Shown here: positions 53,276 through 64,000 of the stretch, piece by piece
Layout: the number at the start of each line of letters is the position of its first letter
How positions within the stretch are numbered: the stretch's first letter is position 1
Origin: Janthinobacterium sp. TND4EL3
GTDB lineage: Bacteria > Pseudomonadota > Gammaproteobacteria > Burkholderiales > Burkholderiaceae_D
Reading direction: 5' to 3'
Assembly (NCBI RefSeq): GCF_900156175.1
Contig: NZ_FTMV01000009.1
Span: 124,001 to 188,000, forward strand
DNA length: 64,000 bases
The notes under the pieces: model-generated
The model's database searches: none
Told to the model about the DNA's origin: nothing
Seen by the model: only the letters and a program-made list of their open reading frames with translations
Made by a program: the position numbers and the translations under genes

Positions 53276-55726
53276 TTACTTCCCTTTCCCCGCCTCCTTC
53301 ACCGCCTCGTCCGGCAAGGCAAACGCCACCAGGCTGTCGCCCATCTTGGTGCCCAAGGAACCATGGCCGCCGGCCATGACGACGACATATTGCTTGCCCG
53401 TCTTGTCGGAGACATAGCTCATCGGCGTGGCCTGGCCGCCGGCCGGCAAGCGGGCTTTCCACACGACCTTGCCATTGCGCACGTCATAGCCGCGGATGTA
53501 GTAGTCGAGCGTGCTGCTCAGAAACGCCACGCCGCCGCCCGTCGTGCTGATGCCGCCCAGGCTGGGCACGCCCAGCGGCAGCGGGATGGGCACGGGGGCG
53601 CTGTCCATGGTGGTGCCGTTCTTGTGCATCCACACTTTTTTCATGGTGCGCAAGTCGACGGCGGCCACGTAGCCCCAAGGCGGTGCCTGGCAAGGAAAAC
53701 CCAGCGGCGACAGGAAAGGCTTGATTTCCACGGCGAACGGCGTGCCCGTCTGCGGCTGCAAGCCCATTTCCGTGCCGGAGCCACCCTGCACATTGGCCTG
53801 CGCGCGCGGCACCAGGCGCTCCAGGAAGCCCATGTAGTCGGGATTGACCAGTAGCAACTGACGGCCCGGATCGACGGCCGCGCCGCCCCACTCGAAGATG
53901 CCGAGCGGGCCAGGCGAGATGATGGCGCCCTTGATCTTGCCTTCGGCCACCGTCTGCGGCGTGAACGGCCCTTCATAGCGGTGCTGGCGGAAGATGATGC
54001 GGCAAGCCAGCTGGTCGAACGGCGTCGTGCCCCACATATCCGTCTCGCTGATGTGCTTTTTCGGCAGGAACGTCAGTTCCGAGAACGGCTGCGTGGGCGA
54101 CAGGCGGTCGCCCGGAGCCGGGTTATTCGTCGGCACGGGTTTTTCCGGCGCCGGTACGACCAGGCTGCCGTCGCGGCGGTCGATCACGTAGATGTCGCCC
54201 CGCTTGGTGGTGGCGACGACCGACGGAATTTTACCTTTCGGCGTGTCGATGTCGACCAGGGTGGGCTGGCCGCCGATGTCCATGTCCCAGATATCGTGGT
54301 GCACGGTCTGGTAGACCCAGCGCACCTTGCCCGTGGCAAGATCGAGCGCGACGATGGCGCTGTTGTACTTTTCGCCGTTCGGATTGCGCCTGCCGCCCCA
54401 GGTGTCCGGGGTTTCATTGCCCATCGGCACGTACACCATGCCCAGCTTTTCATCGATGCTCGACACGCCCCAGGAATTGGGCGAGTTGTTGGTGTAGGTT
54501 TTTCCATCGGCAATCGGCGCCGTGTCGTCGGGGTTGGCGGCATCCCAGTTCCACAACAGCTTGCCCGTCACGGGGTCATAGCCGCGGATCACGCCCGATG
54601 GCTCCTCGGTGGAGTCGTTGTCCGTCACGCTGGCGGCCATCACCACCACGTTTTGCGCCACGGCCGGCGGCGAGGTGGGCATCAGAAAGCCCCGCTTCTT
54701 CATGGCCATGCCGTGATACAGCCCGATCACGCCGTTTTCTCCGAAGCTTTTGCACGCCTCGCCCGTATCGGCATTGACGGCGATCAAGGTCGCATCCATG
54801 GTGGGCGCGAAGATGCGGCGCGGGCACTCCATGCCGGCCGCCTCGGGCGCCGGATCGCCCTTGGCGCGGCCCGCGTTGACGTCCCAGTAGGCCACGCCGC
54901 GGCAGATCATGTGCTGGTAGCTCGACGCGTCGCGGTTGATCTTCGGATCGTGGCGCCAGATTTCCTTGCCCGTGTCCGGGTCCAGTGCGATGACGATGTT
55001 ATGCGGCGTGCACAGGTACAGCATGCCGTTTACCTTCAGCGGCGTGACTTCGTTGGCGATCTCGCCCGGATCGTTCGGTCCCTTGAAGTCGCCCGTGTGG
55101 TAGACCCACGCCTGTTGCAGCTGCGCGGCGTTGGCCGGCGTGATCTGCGCGGCCGGCGCGTAGCGGTCGCCATAGCCGGAGCGGCCATACGCTGCCCAGT
55201 CGCCGGGCGCCACGCCGGGCGCATAGTCGCCCGCAGGCTTGCCCGCCATGTTCTCGGCCGGCACTTCGCCGTGCAGGGTGTAGTAATCCTGGAACAGCGA
55301 GAACACGCCCACGGCGGCCGTCAGCACCACGGCCGCCGTCAGGGCGCTCTTGCCCGCGTCGCGCGGCTTCGCGCCGGCGCTCAATGGGGGATCGAGGCGG
55401 CGGTCGACGAACGGCAGCAGCAGCCAGACGGCGGCGGCGAACCAGATGTCGAGACGGGGCAGCAATTGCCACCAGTCGAACTTCACTTCGATGACGGACC
55501 AGACCAGGGTGGCGAACAGCAGCAACGCAAGAAACAGCTGGGCGCTGCGCCGGCCCTGCCACACGAGCGCACCGGCAACGAGCATGCCGATGCCGGCCAC
55601 GACGTAATACCAGGAACCGCCGAGGCTGACGAGCCAGGCGCCGCCGCCGGCAAGCGCCAGGCCCAGCAAGATGAAGATGACTGCGGTAAATACCAACAAG
55701 GGTCCAGGCCGGGCAGAGGCAGTCAT
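53276..55726 (-). CDS. gcd: membrane-bound PQQ-dependent glucose dehydrogenase
   Basis: 816-residue quinoprotein. The N-terminal five helices (about 10-140) anchor it in the inner membrane; the periplasmic PQQ propeller contains GDWAAYGRSGYGDRYAPAAQ, ICRGVAYWD, PTSPPAVAQNVVVMAASVTD and PCQAPPWGYVAAVDLRTMKK. Oxidises glucose to gluconolactone and feeds electrons to ubiquinone, giving acid production. Length matches the family. AAAGGAG precedes the ATG at 55726. No PQQ-synthesis genes are in the window. Confidence 0.95.
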   Translation of the reverse strand: MTASARPGPLLVFTAVIFILLGLALAGGGAWLVSLGGSWYYVVAGIGMLVAGALVWQGRRSAQLFLALLLFATLVWSVIEVKFDWWQLLPRLDIWFAAAVWLLLPFVDRRLDPPLSAGAKPRDAGKSALTAAVVLTAAVGVFSLFQDYYTLHGEVPAENMAGKPAGDYAPGVAPGDWAAYGRSGYGDRYAPAAQITPANAAQLQQAWVYHTGDFKGPNDPGEIANEVTPLKVNGMLYLCTPHNIVIALDPDTGKEIWRHDPKINRDASSYQHMICRGVAYWDVNAGRAKGDPAPEAAGMECPRRIFAPTMDATLIAVNADTGEACKSFGENGVIGLYHGMAMKKRGFLMPTSPPAVAQNVVVMAASVTDNDSTEEPSGVIRGYDPVTGKLLWNWDAANPDDTAPIADGKTYTNNSPNSWGVSSIDEKLGMVYVPMGNETPDTWGGRRNPNGEKYNSAIVALDLATGKVRWVYQTVHHDIWDMDIGGQPTLVDIDTPKGKIPSVVATTKRGDIYVIDRRDGSLVVPAPEKPVPTNNPAPGDRLSPTQPFSELTFLPKKHISETDMWGTTPFDQLACRIIFRQHRYEGPFTPQTVAEGKIKGAIISPGPLGIFEWGGAAVDPGRQLLLVNPDYMGFLERLVPRAQANVQGGSGTEMGLQPQTGTPFAVEIKPFLSPLGFPCQAPPWGYVAAVDLRTMKKVWMHKNGTTMDSAPVPIPLPLGVPSLGGISTTGGGVAFLSSTLDYYIRGYDVRNGKVVWKARLPAGGQATPMSYVSDKTGKQYVVVMAGGHGSLGTKMGDSLVAFALPDEAVKEAGKGK

Positions 55727-56062
55727 GATGCTCCTTTACAAGAGTCAGTCGGCGGCACGCGCCTGCGCACCGTATTTGATGGCGATCAAGGCAATTCCAT
55801 TTTTTCACTAATTGACAAAGCGTGGCACACGCGAGAGCGACAAGGCGCGCGGTGTTGCTTTTCCTCACCGATCCAGGCCCGCCCACTGCCTGCCGCGCGG
55901 CCAGGCGTACTCTTCTGTAGCGCGATTTTGACGAAGAACATAAAATAAAATAAATTCACAACAAATATCTCGAATAAAACAAATTTTTATCGTAAAATAT
56001 AAATCAAGCACAACGGCACACCGGTTTTCCCGATTTTGACTTTTCCTGGAGCGGCGCCCATC
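55727..56062. other. intergenic region between glucose dehydrogenase and chemoreceptor genes
   Basis: 336 bases between divergent genes. 55925-56020 is very AT-rich (about 80% A/T by eye) and probably contains the chemoreceptor promoter, perhaps also the gcd promoter. I see no confident sigma-70 or sigma-28 box. Confidence 0.45.
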
Positions 56063-57763
56063 ATGACCATCGCTAAACGGCTGTACGCACTGATCCTCTC
56101 CGTCGTCCTGGGCCTGGCTGCCCTGACGGGCCTGGGCATCTATGAAATGGACCGCGTGTACACGGCGGCCAACTATGCCACCGTCAACACGGTGCCCAGC
56201 CTGCTGACCCTGAACCAGGCTTTCGTGCCGTTCACGCAAATGCGCACGGCCGTCTGGCAGCACATGGCCAGCAAGGATGCCGCCCAGCGCGACGCACTGG
56301 AAGCGGGCATCCGCGCGGCGCGCGCGGCAGTTGGCAAGGCGCTCGACAAGTATGAGCAGGAAAACCTGTCCGACGAGCAAGACAAGGCGCTGCTGGCCAC
56401 GGACCGCGCCGTGCTGCTGCGCTACGACGCCATGCGCGAGAAGGTGCTGGCGCTGTCGAAGGCGGGCGAGCTGGACGCGGCGCGCGACCTGCTGATGCAA
56501 AACCAGCCCATCATCAAGGAACTGGTCGACGCCCTCGCCGCCCACCACCGCTACAACGAAAACCTGGCCAACAAGGGCGCGGCCGACGGCGCCGCCGCCA
56601 TCGCCAGCGCGCGCTGGATTTCGCTCGGCCTGGCCCTGGCCGTGACGGCCCTGGTGGCAGGCATGGGCCTGCTGCTGGCGCGGCGCATCGGCGCCTCGCT
56701 GGCGGGCGCCGTCGGCGTGGCCCGCACCATCGCCGGCGGCGACCTCAGCGCGCGAATCCGCGCCACCTCGAACGACGAGGTGGGCCAGCTGATGACGGCA
56801 CTGGCGGACATGAGCGACAGCCTGGTGCGCATCGTGGGCGAGGTGCGCGTCGGCACGGACACCATCAGCACGGCCTCGACCGAAATCGCGGCGGGCAACC
56901 TGGACCTGTCGGCGCGCACGGAACAGCAGGCCGGCTCGCTGGAGGAAACGGCTTCGGCCATGGAAGAACTGACGGCCACCGTGCGGCAGAACGCCGACAA
57001 TGCGCGCCAGGCCCAGCAGATGGCCATCAGCGCCTCGGACAAGGCGGCGCACGGCGGCCAGGTGATGGGCGACGTGATACGCACGATGGAAGCGATCGAC
57101 AGCGCCTCCAACAAGATCTCCGACATCATCGGCGTCATCGACGGCATCGCCTTCCAGACCAATATCCTGGCCCTGAACGCGGCCGTCGAGGCGGCGCGCG
57201 CCGGGGAGCAGGGGCGCGGCTTCGCCGTCGTCGCCTCCGAAGTGCGCAACCTGGCGCACCGCTCGGCCGCAGCGGCCAAGGAAATCAAGACGCTGATCAG
57301 CGACTCCGTGGAACAGGTGGGACAAGGCGGCAAGCTGGTGCAGCAGGCTGGCGCGGCCATGACGGAAGTGGTCGACACGGTGCGCAGCGTCACCGATATC
57401 GTCAGCGAAATCTCGGCCGCCAGCGTGGAGCAAAGCACGGGCATCGAGGAAATCAACCGCGCCATCACGCAGATGGATGAAGCCACGCAGCAGAATGCGG
57501 CCCTCGTCGAGGAAGCGGCGGCGGCCTCGCAATCGCTGCAGGAACAGGCGGGCAACCTGGCCGCCGTGGTGAGCACCTTCAGGCTGGCGCACGGCCAGGC
57601 CGGCGCACCGGCGCGCGCGGCGCCGCCTCAGGCACCCCGCGCACCGGCCGCCCGGCCGCCCGCAGCGCGCAAGCCGGCGCCGCTCAAGCTGGTCGCCACG
57701 CGCAAGCCGGCCCCGGCCAGAAGCACTGCCGCCGCCGACGACGGCGACTGGGAAGTCTTCTGA
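56063..57763 (+). CDS. methyl-accepting chemotaxis protein with CheR/CheB tether
   Basis: 566-residue chemoreceptor. Helix 1 (about 8-30), four-helix-bundle ligand domain, helix 2 (about 190-212), HAMP ([20 protein letters not shown]...), then a signalling domain with [20 protein letters not shown] and [19 protein letters not shown], the highly conserved kinase-control tip. The C-terminal proline/alanine/lysine tail ends DGDWEVF, matching the xWxxF pentapeptide that docks CheR and CheB. No che genes are adjacent, so adaptation enzymes must come from elsewhere. AGCGGC(GGAG nearby) precedes the ATG. Confidence 0.93.
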   Translation: MTIAKRLYALILSVVLGLAALTGLGIYEMDRVYTAANYATVNTVPSLLTLNQAFVPFTQMRTAVWQHMASKDAAQRDALEAGIRAARAAVGKALDKYEQENLSDEQDKALLATDRAVLLRYDAMREKVLALSKAGELDAARDLLMQNQPIIKELVDALAAHHRYNENLANKGAADGAAAIASARWISLGLALAVTALVAGMGLLLARRIGASLAGAVGVARTIAGGDLSARIRATSNDEVGQLMTALADMSDSLVRIVGEVRVGTDTISTASTEIAAGNLDLSARTEQQAGSLEETASAMEELTATVRQNADNARQAQQMAISASDKAAHGGQVMGDVIRTMEAIDSASNKISDIIGVIDGIAFQTNILALNAAVEAARAGEQGRGFAVVASEVRNLAHRSAAAAKEIKTLISDSVEQVGQGGKLVQQAGAAMTEVVDTVRSVTDIVSEISAASVEQSTGIEEINRAITQMDEATQQNAALVEEAAAASQSLQEQAGNLAAVVSTFRLAHGQAGAPARAAPPQAPRAPAARPPAARKPAPLKLVATRKPAPARSTAAADDGDWEVF

Positions 57764-57819
57764 AGCAGCGGGCACGCCAGACGCAGAACCACATGCAGAT
57801 ACAGTACCGGAGCACCACC

Positions 57820-58467
57820 ATGAACACCTTTTTCCTCACCTATCCCTTCATCCGCTGCGAAGACATTTCGCTGATGCGCCCGGCGCTGGCCATGGCGGGC
57901 CTGGCGCTCGTGCTGGCCGCCCTGCTCTGGCGCCGCATCCGCTGGCGCCAGGCCAGCCGGGGGCCGGATACCACGCAGGCCCATGTTGATCTGCATCAAG
58001 TGCTGCAAACGCGCAAAGCCACCCCGCCGGCCAAGGTGGCGGAATCGCCAGCGCCACAGCAGGAGCAGGAACGGCAGGAACGCGACGTGCCGCCCTTCGA
58101 GCAGGCGCGCCTGGACGCCATGTTCGGCCATGACCGGCGCCTGCAGGGCGAGATCCTGGCCCTGTTCGTGTCCGAGACGCGCGACCGCCTGGCCGGCATT
58201 GCCCATGCGCTGCGCTGCGAACGCGCCGCGCCGGCCCGCATCCTGGCGCAGGAAATCCTCGACGGCAGCCATGCCATGGGCCTGATGCCCTTGCAGGCGC
58301 TGGCCCGCCAAGCCGTGCATGCGGGGTTCTCCAACGATATCGCCGCGCAGCACCGCCTGCATGCCGACCTGCTGATGGCGCTCGACGCCCTGTCGCAGGC
58401 CGTCACGGCCCTGCAGACCAGCGCCGCCGAGACAAACGACAGCAGCGACATGGGGAGCCTGCCATGA
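57820..58467 (+). CDS. membrane-anchored Hpt-like protein lacking the phospho-histidine
   Basis: 215 residues. N-terminal anchor about 28-45 (ALAMAGLALVLAALLW), then a linker and a four-helix domain resembling Hpt (LDAMFGHDRRLQGEILALFV ... AQEILDGSHAMGLMPLQALA). True Hpt proteins have AH.LKGSS..LG; here the aligned His is Gln (AQEILDGSHAMG), so phosphotransfer at that position is unlikely. Could be an adaptor, or the later His may serve. It follows the chemoreceptor by 56 bases; CGGAG precedes the ATG. It overlaps the HDOD gene as ATGA. Confidence 0.75.
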   Translation: MNTFFLTYPFIRCEDISLMRPALAMAGLALVLAALLWRRIRWRQASRGPDTTQAHVDLHQVLQTRKATPPAKVAESPAPQQEQERQERDVPPFEQARLDAMFGHDRRLQGEILALFVSETRDRLAGIAHALRCERAAPARILAQEILDGSHAMGLMPLQALARQAVHAGFSNDIAAQHRLHADLLMALDALSQAVTALQTSAAETNDSSDMGSLP

Positions 58468-59375
58468 GCGCGCACCTCGACCTGGCACTGCTGCGCGACG
58501 GCGCCATCCTGCCCTCGCCCGAATGGCGGCGCCAGCGGCTGGCGGCAATGTGCGCGCAGCAGGTGTCGCTCGACGAACTGGCCGAACAGATACGCTGCGA
58601 CGCCCCCCTCAGCGGCCAGGTCATCGGCCTGGCCAACGGCGCCGTGCCGGCGGGCGGCCGCAAGCACGCTGCCGTCAGCGCGGCCATGCTGGCGGCAATC
58701 GGCCTGCCCGCCCTGCGGCAGGCGTTCGCCGCCCGGCCCGCGCCGCCGGACGCCTGTGCGCCATTCGACGGCGAGCGCCACGCGGCGCATGCGCTGGCCA
58801 TGGCATGCGCGGCCCGCGTGGCGGGCGACGCACTGCAGCTGGCGCCCGCCGAAGACCTGTTCAGCTGCGGCCTGCTCGCCAATCTCGGCCAGCTGGCCCT
58901 GGCCACCTTGCGTCCGCAGGCATACGGGCAGCTCCTGGCCCAGCATGGCGGCGGCACGACCCGGCTGCTGTGCGAAGAGTCGCGCCGTTTCGGCCACCAC
59001 CAGCTGGCCCTGTCGGCCATTCTCATGCGCGGCTGGGGCATGCCGGACATCCTCTGCGACGCGGTGCGCTGCCATGCCGCGCCGCCCGGCCTGGGCCAGG
59101 CAGGACGCATGACGGACCTGGCCTGGCTGCTGAAACTGGCCAGCGGCTTTGCCGACTTGATATTGATCAATGGCGCGGGTCCGCGCGGGCCGTCGCTGGC
59201 GGCCGCGCGGGCGCTGGGACTCGATGCGGAGCACATGGAAACACTGCTGCGCCACAGCGGCGCCGAGTGGAGCGAATGGCACGACATCCTCGCGCCAGCC
59301 GAACATGGCGTCCACATGCGCTTGCGCAGCCGGTCCCGGCCCGCCACCCGCATGGCCTTTAGTGAATTCATCTAA
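58464..59375 (+). CDS. HDOD domain-containing protein
   Basis: 303-residue protein with a degenerate HD (HDOD) domain: LDELAEQIRCDAPLSGQVIG, AAMLAAIGLPALRQAF, LFSCGLLANLGQLALATL, and SRRFGHHQLALSAILMRGWGMP. HDOD proteins usually lack HD phosphohydrolase residues and work as signalling adaptors, often with c-di-GMP or chemotaxis systems. The ATG overlaps the Hpt-like gene's stop (ATGA, 58464-58467), so translation is coupled. Part of the signalling array. Confidence 0.88.
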   Translation: MSAHLDLALLRDGAILPSPEWRRQRLAAMCAQQVSLDELAEQIRCDAPLSGQVIGLANGAVPAGGRKHAAVSAAMLAAIGLPALRQAFAARPAPPDACAPFDGERHAAHALAMACAARVAGDALQLAPAEDLFSCGLLANLGQLALATLRPQAYGQLLAQHGGGTTRLLCEESRRFGHHQLALSAILMRGWGMPDILCDAVRCHAAPPGLGQAGRMTDLAWLLKLASGFADLILINGAGPRGPSLAAARALGLDAEHMETLLRHSGAEWSEWHDILAPAEHGVHMRLRSRSRPATRMAFSEFI

Positions 59376-59385
59376 TTTGTTGAAA

Positions 59386-59414
59386 TTGATTTTTTGAGCG
59401 CGATTGCGTATCAT
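59386..59414 (+). promoter_or_regulatory. sigma-70 promoter before the excisionase-HTH/receiver gene
   Basis: TTGATT (59386-59391) and TATCAT (59409-59414) are separated by exactly 17 bases, in a T-rich stretch, 35 bases before the start codon. It suggests a separate transcript start for the phosphorelay genes. Confidence 0.65.
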
Positions 59415-59449
59415 TCCCTTCAACTACCCATTCGACCATAAAGCTCATC

Positions 59450-60070
59450 ATGCACACAGCCGACGTTTGCACTACACAAAAGGCCGCCGAAATCCTCGGC
59501 ATCTCGGTCACATCGGTGCAACAACTGGTCGAGGCCGGCGTTATCGAAGCCTGGAAGACCAAGGGCGGCCACCGGCGCATTCCCCTCGCGGCCGTGGAAG
59601 CCTACAAGGGCAATCCGGGCCAGCAGGAGCAGCGCACGGTGCGCGCGACCCGCCCGGGGCCGACGGGCCGCCCGCCGTCCATCCTCGTCATCGAGGACAA
59701 TCCGATCGAACGCGCGCTGTACGAAAAACAGATCGGCTCCTGGGGCTTGCAGGCGGCATTGCGCTTTTGCGAGAACGGCTACCAGGCGCTGATGGAAATC
59801 GCCCGCGACCAGCCCGACATCCTGCTGGCCGACATCGTCATGGAGGGCATCGACGGCTACGAGGTGATCCGCACCATCCTGGCCGACCCGCTGCTGGCGG
59901 AGATGCACATCGCCATGCTGTCGAGCCTGACGTCGGAGGAACTCGAGGAACGGGGCGGCGTGCCGCCCGGCGTGGTGTTCTTTGCCAAACCCGTCAATTA
60001 CGACGAGCTGCGCGGTTATCTGCGCGCCTGCTGCGCCGGCCATGCGCGGCGCAACAGCCTGGCCGCCTAA
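59450..60070 (+). CDS. excisionase-family HTH fused to a receiver domain
   Basis: 206 residues. N-terminal about 55 residues (TTQKAAEILGISVTSVQQLV ... WKTKGGHRRIPLAAVEAY) are a MerR/excisionase-type DNA-binding HTH; then a linker and a receiver (ILVIEDNPIERALYE with acidic pocket, LLADIVMEGIDGYEVI phospho-Asp, FFAKPVNYDEL with the conserved Lys). The order HTH-REC is reversed relative to most response regulators. Likely phosphorylated by the hybrid kinase/Hpt pair downstream and then regulating transcription. Confidence 0.9.
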   Translation: MHTADVCTTQKAAEILGISVTSVQQLVEAGVIEAWKTKGGHRRIPLAAVEAYKGNPGQQEQRTVRATRPGPTGRPPSILVIEDNPIERALYEKQIGSWGLQAALRFCENGYQALMEIARDQPDILLADIVMEGIDGYEVIRTILADPLLAEMHIAMLSSLTSEELEERGGVPPGVVFFAKPVNYDELRGYLRACCAGHARRNSLAA

Positions 60071-60097
60071 TTCACCGCCTTTGTCCGGGAGTCCAGC

Positions 60098-60456
60098 ATG
60101 CCAGCCTATCGCCACATCGATCCCGCCGTGCTGTTCCAGGCCACCGGCCATGACCTGGAGATGTTCCGCGCCCTGTCCCAGACCTATCTGGACACCTCGC
60201 CTGCCATGTACGCGCGCGTGGAGCAGGCCGTGCGCAGCGGCGCGGCGCAAGCCATCGTGCATGCCTGCCATACCTTGCGCGGCACCGTGGCCCTGCTGGG
60301 CGCCCGCGCGCTGACGGCGCGCCTGGCGGACCTGGAACAGCTGGTGCGCCACCAGGGCTTGGCCGCGCCCGGCTGGCTCGATGAAACGGCGGCGCTGCTG
60401 GACGCCGTGGAACAGGAGGTACGCCGCAGCATGCTTGACTACACGGGCGCGCCGGC

Positions 60457-60460
<4 letters not shown>
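60098..60460 (+). CDS. histidine phosphotransfer (Hpt) protein
   Basis: 120-residue single-domain Hpt. [15 protein letters not shown] contains the phospho-His in the AH.LKG-like motif (CHTLRGT). Four helices predicted. Its stop overlaps the ATG of the hybrid kinase (ATGA, 60457-60460), so the pair is translationally coupled. It should shuttle phosphate from the kinase receiver to the HTH-receiver regulator just upstream. Confidence 0.92.
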
Positions 60461-62721
<2,261 letters not shown>

Positions 62722-62740
62722 GCAAATACAACACTTACAA

Positions 62741-62786
62741 CGAATAATTCAATTTATTCGATAAAATCATTTATATTCGATATAAT
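62741..62786 (+). promoter_or_regulatory. AT-rich promoter with inverted and direct repeats
   Basis: The inverted repeat CGAATAA-TTCAAT-TTATTCG (62741-62760) is followed by two direct copies of TATTCGATA (62755 and 62774, 19 bases apart). A TATAAT lies at 62781-62786, with a weak -35 (TTCGAT at 62757-62762). It likely drives the second kinase and may bind a regulator. Confidence 0.45.
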
Positions 62787-62867
62787 TGACCGCAGAGAAG
62801 TAATGCGGCCCCGGTCTACGCCCGCCATCGCGGCGGCGGTCAGGGGAGACATACTGTGGGAGGCGGC

Positions 62868-64000
<1,133 letters not shown>

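Noticed and set aside
53981..55948. 655-codon plus-strand open frame
   Set aside because: Antisense to glucose dehydrogenase; His/Arg/Gly-rich shadow without domains.

Overview
The window is high-GC chromosomal DNA of a betaproteobacterium. Gene content suggests Oxalobacteraceae, most like Janthinobacterium, Duganella or Massilia: dense c-di-GMP and hybrid-kinase signalling, membrane PQQ glucose dehydrogenase, a GH15-otsB-otsA trehalose operon and TonB receptors. This is inferred from family recognition only; there is no rRNA to prove it. I see about 49 protein genes and no tRNA, rRNA, CRISPR array, insertion sequence or prophage.

Layout. 1-4.1 kb: a prolyl oligopeptidase cut by the window edge, divergent from an EAL-CBS-GGDEF protein. 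4.1-6.5 kb: a tight operon of Sel1-repeat, DUF4262 and DUF6386 proteins. 6.7-8.7 kb: DEDDh exonuclease and a YegD-type Hsp70. 8.9-16.3 kb: Ig-like lipoprotein, LacI regulator, YidB, small proteins and an MFS exporter. 16.4-18.1 kb: a compositionally distinct pair of HipA-like kinase and DUF3037 protein behind a possible operator array. 18.2-19.9 kb: Asp/Glu racemase and a two-gene operon whose second gene has an in-frame stop. 19.9-22.3 kb: an RsbQ-like hydrolase coupled to a PAS hybrid histidine kinase. 22.4-29.7 kb: Fur-box PepSY membrane protein, S41 protease, and GH15, trehalose-phosphatase and a membrane-anchored trehalose-phosphate synthase. 30-35.8 kb: MscS channel, cation/proton antiporter, beta-lactamase-like lipoprotein, YkvA, topoisomerase IB and small proteins. 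35.9-38.4 kb: a solitary DUF262/HNH nuclease of the GmrSD type.

38.7-43.4 kb: DUF455 protein, D-serine dehydratase with its LysR regulator in one operon, a NYN-LOTUS protein and two small unknowns. 43.6-48.5 kb: metal uptake (copper TonB receptor, DUF2946 protein, siderophore receptor with Fur box). 48.6-55.7 kb: giant AsmA-like DUF748 protein, an unknown protein and membrane glucose dehydrogenase. 56-64 kb: a co-oriented signalling array of chemoreceptor with CheR/CheB tether, histidine-less Hpt-like protein, HDOD protein, an excisionase-HTH/receiver regulator, true Hpt, hybrid histidine kinase, and a second sensor kinase running off the end.

The genes form several sensing or stress modules rather than one pathway. 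The trehalose operon, MscS and antiporter suit osmotic stress; the Fur-box genes suit iron and copper homeostasis. The 57.8-62.7 kb genes, joined by four-base overlaps, look like one phosphorelay operon. The best candidates for undescribed biology are the HipA-like/DUF3037 pair, the hydrolase-PAS-kinase module, the receptor-like trehalose synthase and the phosphorelay array with its pseudo-Hpt.
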